NCBI GenBank assembly: GCA_030248065.1
Contig: JASAMV010004718.1
Location: forward strand, 1-64,000
DNA from: Rhynchonema sp. JSB1_4
Taxonomy: Eukaryota; Nematoda; Chromadorea; Monhysterida; Xyalidae
DNA: 64,000 bases
Direction of reading: 5' to 3'
A program made the position numbers and the translations under genes. How positions within the stretch are numbered: the stretch's first letter is position 1; every line of letters begins with the position of its first letter. Below the pieces are notes generated by a model. That model was given only the letters and a program-made list of their open reading frames with translations. It made no database searches and was not told the DNA's origin. This document shows positions 13,301-64,000 of this stretch, one piece after another.

Positions 13301-15702
13301 TGTGCGCTTCCTTTGTTTTATGCACTTGGTCCCAAAACTTGGGTCATTAGCTTGGGCACACACACACTTGGCTCATCGATGTGCTACTGTTGTCAACGCC
13401 ATACACGATGTCAAAAAATGAATCTGACCTCGAAATAATGTGCTCTGCGTGAACTTTTCTTGCTTTCTTGCTTTACCGCTTTCTGTAACTGACCGATATG
13501 CCTTGTTTTTTGTTAATTTCGAGTCAGCTTTGGAAGCACATGGGCAAACAAAACGATGCAATAATTAAGTGCTTTTTTCAAACGCATAGAGTTATACCGG
13601 CTATGCAATGTACTAATCCGACTAAATCAGCATACTAATTATCGACTTTATCAAGCAAAAATAAACAGAAGGTGTGGTGTTCCCATGGACCCAATCTATT
13701 TGCGCCTGTCTTGCTTGCATAATCTTCAATGATGGAGGTCGTCTACTGCATTAGGGATTCTATTTGGGAACATGATAGGTGAGCATACTTGCCCAAGCTT
13801 TCTGCACAACTGCACCCACCTTTCTACTGTAGTGTACCGTGTATGTGCCCCTTGATGTTAGCTAATCCCCAGGAGCAAATGTGTACTTATCCTCTGCACC
13901 GCACAAACCAATTGTTCGTCATGTCCAAAATGCGGATTTAATGAATTACGCTTTGTGCTGTTGGGATTCCATTATTTATTATTTTAGTTCAGCTGCTGAA
14001 AAATAATTGCGATGCTCCCATGCGCTGGTGAGTACTATACCTACATGTGCACGATTTTTGTTCTGATTTTTTTGGCAAGGATTTGTCAGTAAATTGAACG
14101 ATCGATGGCGCTAGCGCTGCTCGTGTACAGGTATAGGTGATTCGCCCAGCGATGATGCTGGCATCCCAGGTGCTCGTTTCAGTTCACTTTCAAAATATAT
14201 TCTTGACATCAACACTTGACAATACAATACCACATTGTTTACTTTCTCTAAGGGGACCGCTATTGGTTATTATTAGCTAACAGTACGGAACACGAGCTGT
14301 AGTCAGACTGTTTCATCACATAACACAGCAGCTGCAAATTTGGTGACCAGCTTGCTTGTGTTTTTCCATCCCTCCTCCTAGTAGCATTGGTGACATCTGC
14401 ACATATACAAACGAAGCTAGCAGAGCAGCTGTACATGTGCGTATGCGAATCACATGCATTTTATGTGTCCATGACCACAATTTCTAGTACTACGCACATG
14501 CGTCTGTGTGTGTACACGCATGGGTGTGCACATGCTCTGCTCTTTGTGCGTGTGTGCGGTCGAGGCCAGGCAAATTTTTGCTTCCGTTCCTTTTGCAGCA
14601 CTCTGCAACCAGCCAGCCAGTCACTCGACTCCGTCTGTTCCTCATGTGCGCTCATTCACTCTCACTGGCACTACATACATTTGCAGCAAATTGGGCAATG
14701 TTTCAACTGCCGTGCGCGGTTCGAAAACTCGATTTCGTATTAGGCACCTATATGTATGTGTTGGTAGCCTATTTAGTTTGTTCCATTCATACATTAGTGT
14801 TTTATGCATGACCAATATCACAAACAATGCCACTGTCACACTGCTGACTTGAAACCAAACAACAACGCCCGTCAGTCTCTCCGTTTAGTAATTTATCCAA
14901 ATACGAAGGTAACGTGCATACTAATACTTTCGAAGATCTTTCCGTTTCGTCTTTAACTCCGCAAATTTCAGAACCAGAGCATTGCGGACATGTACATACA
15001 TACATAGTTCGTACAAGAGCTATAAGCTGGTTTAGTGGCATATCATGTGTCGTGCTATTATCTTTATCCCTTGATGTCCGTATTCGTACGTTTTTATGTG
15101 CCCATGGACTCGATAGGAGGCCAGACCGTTCGTCCGCATCTTTGTGTTTGATCGTTCAATAGTGTACTGCGACTTCTTCTCCCTTCTGCTGCTGCTGCTA
15201 AGCCCAACAGACAGAACAACTATAACAACGACTGTAAGAAACCCGCTGCAGCACACACCATCGCATGCTAACACTCAGCTGCGCCGGTCATCTATCGATT
15301 CTGTACTTTGTACATCTGGCACTCTGCAGTTTGACTCATTTTGGCTGGTTAGGGTATATACGTATGTAGTTTGGTAGAAAACTTCTGTCGTTGAAAGCCC
15401 TATTTTCTTTGTTTCATGCCTTCACTTTGTCGTTCCAGCTGCACAGCCGCACAGTCAGTGACGCGGCACCGCATTGAACGTCACAAATGACCCTCGATTG
15501 ACTCACATCGTGACTACCAAAAATGAAGCTGCAAACTTCGACTGCAAGCTGAAAAGAGCGCAACGCACGGCAGCGGTTGAAACGAGTTGACAACGTAAAT
15601 TTACTGGCAGTTGAACAAAAAACTAGTCGAAAAAAACATCATGAGACTGTCGTCAAATTAGAATAATTCCCATCGAATGCAACTTGGTCACAAGTGACTA
15701 CA
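7326..15702. other. Intergenic stretch without a supportable gene
   Basis: About 8.4 kb with no domain-bearing frame and no exon chain with consistent splice phases. Frames at 7654-8307 are open on both strands at once, which points to low stop density, not coding. It contains tetranucleotide-type TACA/TACC microsatellite patches (about 9020-9110, 11290-11345, 11540-11595, 14985-15010) and GT-rich runs near 14490-14560. The upstream regulatory region of the TTBK gene should lie at its right end; I see no clear core promoter. Confidence 0.5.
9020..9110. repeat. TACA/TATG-type microsatellite patch
   Basis: Interrupted repeats of TACATACATATGTACATACC type. Similar patches occur near 11290-11345, 11540-11595, 14985-15010, 29255-29295, 36875-36905, 37070-37095 and 38550-38580, always outside inferred exons. 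Confidence 0.6.
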
Positions 15703-23172
<7,470 letters not shown>

Positions 23173-26100
23173 GTAAAAATATTTACAACGTTAGCTGATC
23201 CTGTTTTTAGCTATAACAAGCAGCAAAAGTTAGTGAATTTCATCGTAGCAGGGAGTAGTGGCTCACAATCCCCTATATCTTCCCAAATGTTTTTTGTCCA
23301 AATGTTATAAAAGTTCCCCTTCATGCTCCAGGTGCACACCCCATTGTTATCAGTAAAATCCCATTTTGTGTACACCAACTGAGTCCCATCACTAACACAG
23401 ACGCAAATAATTCTCAATCGCTTTGAATGTTTTTTTGCAATTTTTTTAAAAAATGTAGCATTATCCAATTTTTTCAGACGACGCCGGTACCAAATCCTTA
23501 CCGGTCCGACGGGGCCAGTGGTGACAACAACTCCAACATTTACCAACCACAGTTATTTGAATGGACTCGCACGCACGGGCACGTGAAACATCAGCCAGCC
23601 GGTCGATCGACTAATCAATCAATGGGTTCTCTGTTCTGGTTTTACCTGACCTGTGAAAATCGACAGTCTGTTGTTCAACAGTTTATCTGAAGGCGTAAAA
23701 TCTCATATTGTGCACAGAGAACAAATCTAATTCGGCAAAATCTCGGTGTTAAAAACAAAAATGGTGGGTGTATATGTCTCTCTCAGTGTTTATATTCAGT
23801 AGGTATACGAGCAAAGTTTTGCGATAATTCTGTCACTGATTTGACTTGAACAAACTGAATCTAGTCTCATGCGCGCCTTTGCAGCACGCATCAGCTGTTT
23901 CTTTCAACTTCGACATTTTTGTCAGGTATCAAGCGGGCTTTAAATGATTGATATTTATAACGACAGTGTTGATGTCAATTCGTTCTCTAGTCGTCAAATT
24001 TGAGGTTGCACTCTAACCAAAAAGTTGCTCCTGCGATGTTATGCATTCTCTCTTGTTTGCTCCCCCATAAACCATGCATTTGAATTTAGTCACACAGCTG
24101 CTACCATGCTTGTGCTGTAGCTAGGTAGGTATACTCCTGAGTTTACTTCCTTTTGCAATTTTATATTCTTCGTTTATTTGATTATTTCATTCTGATGTAT
24201 ACCTGAGTAATAAAAGTGCTCTTTTGTACTTGCCAAATACTACTTAGCAATATTGGCTGATTTATAACAAATTGTCTACATTTGAGATTGTGATTTTGTT
24301 TGACTTTGTTTTTGAATTCATTTTGTTGAATGTGTTCGTTTTGACTGTGCATAATTGCATAATTTTGAATATGTTTTTCATTTCCTCCAGGTCCGACAAA
24401 GCAACAAACAGAACAAAGACTTTCTACCGTGAAACATCACGCAGCCCAATTCTTCGTCTCGAACAACAACGTTATATTTTATATTTATTACGTGTGCTTG
24501 GCACATTTTCCGCTAGTGAATGATGAGAACGGTGTCCTTTCCATTACTATAAATTATTTTTTATTTTGTCGGAAGCAGAAATTGTTACATACTTTTGAAA
24601 TGTTTACATGATATTCGGATTCTCTTACATTTCGTCGAACTGGTGGTTACAGCTATTATTACAATAAAGGTATAACTTATATTTTTGTTGCAGTTTTTTG
24701 GTTAAGAATAGTAGTGTAACTATAGCTCCCTTCGCCTGGAAAAAGTTATTTTACAATTCAGAATAATTCAGGTTCCAAGGGACAGCAAAGATGGCGGGAT
24801 TTTTTTCAGGAAGGGTAGCCTTTGGCCACCGTTATAGCTGCGGTATAGAGTGCACCCACACTACACACAGATGTTTAGAGTGCTCTTCAGCCGCTTTTTG
24901 TTTTGGCTTCAAACAAAAAAGCGAGCCAAAGCAAAAATGGAGCACGGGAGATGTTGTCGTTCGTGCCAGCCTGTGGTAGCGTTTTGTCCATCCACACAGC
25001 CTCTCGATGATTACAACACATTATTTACAGCAAAACAACCGGTGGCCTTGCGCGCTCACAAAGACGAAGCACATCTGAATCAGCATATACGTTACACTGT
25101 GAGGTGCATAACCTTATGTATTACCACTGCAGGTATACCGTTAACTGACTTTAGCTTTATTTGTTGAAGGATTAGATTTCGCTTCTCCCTTATCGTGGTT
25201 TTTGTGTCAAAACTGGTGGGAACTGGTTTGTGGTTTGATAAATCCGTTTTCGTAGTTCCATTCCGATAAGGTAACAAGTTTAAAGGCCCGAAACTTGGAA
25301 CATCTCTGTTCAGCACAACGCGCATATTGAAGATTTTTTTAGCTGGCTCAGGATTGTTTTACAACATTGTTTATTTAGTGAACCCAGACGTTAACGAGCT
25401 GCACATTTTTATGTTTATGAAAAGTTCAGCTTCGTTCTGTTAATGCTTTCACAGCGGGACCAGCGACCAGACACGCTGTATACGTTTTGTAAACATACTA
25501 AACGGTTGTTCGATTTGTGAGTGAGTCTTGAATGAAGGACCTGCGTGTTGTCAAGCCTTCACACTTTGCTTCGACTGTCCGGTGAAGTCTGACCACCAGC
25601 GTTTTGTCGGTTGTCAAAATTCTGGCTTCAGTTTTTGCGCTGTTTCCACTTTGTTTGTGTCAGTAGAAAAAAGAGACAAAACTTGTGTGGAACAAAGAAA
25701 CTTTAAGCATAATACACAGGTTTCACTCTGGGAAAGTTCAGTTGTGTTGACATGCTTTCGGGCTACTTTTCCCAAAAGAACTGTACAATTTGGACTGAAG
25801 AAAACGAAGTGTGCCACCACATTTTGCGACTAAACTTATTAACAAACTTCTCATATAGACTGAAGAAAGCTTCAAATTCCAAAGAGTGGAGTATAGAGAG
25901 ACCCGAGGGCATTTTATATTAGTCAATGAAATGCTCGTTCTGTGTCCTTGGCACAGAAAGGCTTGGCACAAAAGTGTGGCCGCTTTTCATAGTAAAATGT
26001 GCGTGGCACAATTTATTCTTATCAGTGCACTTCTATGTCTTGTAACTTGTCGTGTGTAGGTCACAGCTTTGTAAACATTTTCTGAACACACGAACTTACA

Positions 26101-26316
26101 ATGTATGCACATTTCATTACTATGGCTTGCGGTGACTGAATGATCCCACTCAAACAACATGGTTTGACTTCGACTGGTCACAAAATTTAGATTTAATTTC
26201 TGCCGTGTGTTTCAGCAAACACCACGTTCATGTACACGACACAAAAATTTTGGACGTACAGTATATGAGAAAATTTGTTCGCTTTTTGCGATGCTGATTC
26301 TCAGGTCAAGGCAAAC

Positions 26317-26487
26317 TACCCCAACACGAGCCCGATTTCGGAGATGGTGCACTAGCAAAACGAAGAGAAAGAGAAATCCTCATGCACCACGTTGTGTTCC
26401 ACAACGTGTAACGTTTCCCAAATCAGCAGCCCCGTATAAATGTTTCACTAATCTACCAGCTCCGAAATCGGACTCGTGTTGGCGTGG
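26317..26487. mobile_element. MITE with CCAACACGAG inverted ends, copy 1
   Basis: CCAACACGAGCCCGATTTCG on the left and CGAAATCGGACTCGTGTTGG on the right form inverted ends. The interior (AGAAAGAGAAATCCTCATGC, then a GTTGTGTTCCACAACGTGTA block) is repeated in the last 125 bases of the window. Non-coding. Confidence 0.7.
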
Positions 26488-26500
26488 TGTTACTATACGC

Positions 26501-26678
26501 ATACTCTGACGATTCTTTTGGGAGAAACTTTTCAAACGCGTTGCCTGATCCGTAAAGCGCATGATGCGTGCACTGGCTATAGCGGTCACGTGACTTCCGT
26601 AGCCAGTGCACGCATAATGCGCTTTACGGATCAGGCAACGCGGTTGAAAAGTTTCTCCCAAAAGAATTGCCAGAGTAT
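26501..26678. repeat. Near-perfect 178-bp palindrome
   Basis: Two arms of about 85-89 bp run from ATACTCTG to a centre at GTCACGTGAC (about 26586-26595), then back to CAGAGTAT, with only scattered mismatches (e.g. GACGATTC/GCCAGAG side, CAAACGCG versus CGCGGTTG). It is probably a young foldback MITE. It directly abuts the element at 26317-26487. Confidence 0.8.
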
Positions 26679-27713
26679 ATCATCTGACGATGTACACTAC
26701 TGAACATTCGACACCACTACATACTGTACATATGTGGTATTGAATAAGTTGGTGCTGTTCGGTTCTCTGAGAAACACAGCAAGTTGCTGAAACACAGCAT
26801 CAGTCAGAGCCCTGCAACTCCAAAATGCTGCAAGCTGGTGGTGACGTTTTGAACTATAAACTGTCAAAAGTTACAACGTTCAAATGCTCAAAGTCAGAAG
26901 TTTTTCGTACCGGGAGAGCAAACTTTTGTGCAGACAGCTGTGAGGTTATGTTCATGTAAACCGACAAATGCCATTTTGCATCAAATTTCCGACTTGCATT
27001 GTATAATTTCGACGAAACATAGAAGTCAACATCAATTTGATTTCGTAATTTTTCTTAATTCCACTCTGTATTTGCTCAACGTCAATAAGGGGTTAGTACA
27101 TTTTCATTTTTTTACTGCAATCCGTTCACAGCGGCGTGCCGTCAAAGCGGCTGGCTGCTGGCAGGTGCTGAAAACATCTGACTTGAAAAAATATTCGGTA
27201 CTGAAAATTGCTGGCCGTAAGTTTTAATCATAAAAAAATCCCACGCAACTTTTCGGTTTTACCTGCATGAAGCTGACTCACTCGCCCCGTGCCTTCACAA
27301 AGTCAGCAGAACAGTTTCTCAAACTTATTTTCCTCGTGAATATGAGAGCAGGTACAGGCTGTCTGAAATGTTAACACTTTTTCTCTTCATAATCTTTCTG
27401 TGCAGCGCTCATCTTTAAAAAAATGTCTCTTTCATAAGCTAATAGCTATGTTATTTGTTTGTTATTTCAGCTGGTCGGTGTAGTATAAATGTTTGCTGTG
27501 CCTCGAGCTTGCGATCGAAATCAAATAAAAATCATAACAAACATTACAAATAGAAAATGTTCAACATGTTTTCGCTGAACGACCGGCTCTGAGTATCTTA
27601 TTCAAAAAGAAAACATCGCAACGCGAACTCCGGCATTATTCGAATGGAATGAATAATAATTCTTAAATAATTTTTGATTCAGTCCTAAATTGTTTCTTAC
27701 GGTACGACCCATC

Positions 27714-63741
<36,028 letters not shown>

Positions 63742-63877
63742 GTTAGAACTGCGATCCCTGCACATAAATTGTGGGTAAACAGGCTGATCGTGTTTAGCCT
63801 AACCAGATTGTCTTCCGGTTTGGTGCCTAGAATCACGATCGAACTAGCGTCAACCGGCTGGACTACTGTAGGCAAAC

Positions 63878-64000
63878 TACACCAACACGAGCCCGATTTC
63901 GAAGGTGGTGTGTGTTCGAAACGAATAGAAAGAGAAAATCATCATGCTCCACTTTGTGTTCTTCAACGTGTAACATTTCCCAAATCAGCAGCCACGTATG
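63878..64000. mobile_element. MITE with CCAACACGAG end, copy 2 (cut by window end)
   Basis: The sequence from GCAAACTACACCAACACGAG to the window end matches 26309-26440 over about 125 bases with scattered differences, in the same orientation. The right terminus is outside the window. Located in the supervillin intron after the exon ending at 63741. Confidence 0.7.

Larger units (their letters stand above)
23173..27713. other. Intergenic stretch between TTBK and supervillin
   Basis: No gene with consistent exon phases is visible. A possible alternative TTBK terminal exon starts near 23480: it follows a good polypyrimidine tract and is open in the phase left by the 22845-23004 exon. AATAAA occurs near 24210 and 24664. 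Two MITE-type elements lie at 26317-26487 and 26501-26678. The supervillin promoter region should be at the right end, but I see no defined element. Confidence 0.45.

Overview
The window is animal (metazoan) nuclear DNA. Coding sequence is split into many short exons with GT-AG boundaries, and the products are animal-type multidomain proteins. Several MITE-like repeats and AATAAA signals are present. I cannot name the species. A selectin-like lectin/sushi receptor of the furrowed type, an Asator/TTBK kinase, PI4K2 and supervillin together fit an invertebrate, and an arthropod or other protostome is my best guess. All exon models were built by hand by joining frames with matching intron phases. 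No transcript data or database search was used.

Layout: (1) 46-7199, + strand: the 3' part of a furrowed-like single-pass receptor (end of a C-type lectin domain, four sushi modules, one membrane segment, long cytoplasmic tail). Its start lies outside the window. (2) 7200-15702: no supportable gene. (3) 15703-23172, + strand: a complete tau-tubulin kinase (TTBK/Asator) in 15 exons, about 1076 residues. (4) 23173-27713: no supportable gene; two MITE-type elements. (5) 27714 to beyond the window end, + strand: a very large supervillin gene, 39 exons here and about 2,860 codons. Its first half encodes disordered, Gln-rich sequence. Its second half, from 57497, encodes the conserved central motifs and gelsolin-like repeats. 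(6) 53389-56675, - strand: a type II phosphatidylinositol 4-kinase (PI4K2) lying wholly inside one supervillin intron.

The products share a membrane/cytoskeleton theme: an adhesion receptor, a casein-kinase-1-related kinase acting on tubulin and tau in known family members, a phosphoinositide kinase and an actin/membrane linker. I do not infer a functional cluster from this.

The most unusual signal is not a gene. The decamer TGATGTTTCA, or its reverse complement, occurs 31 times exactly (about 0.1 expected in random sequence). It is usually within a few tens of bases of a splice site, sometimes as part of the 3' splice site, and at least twice as an inverted pair at both ends of one intron. 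Many 5' splice sites also read GTYGGT instead of GTRAGT. A second motif, GGGCATGATAACA, recurs in introns. The repeats include two nested insertions whose order can be read from their terminal repeats and target-site duplications.
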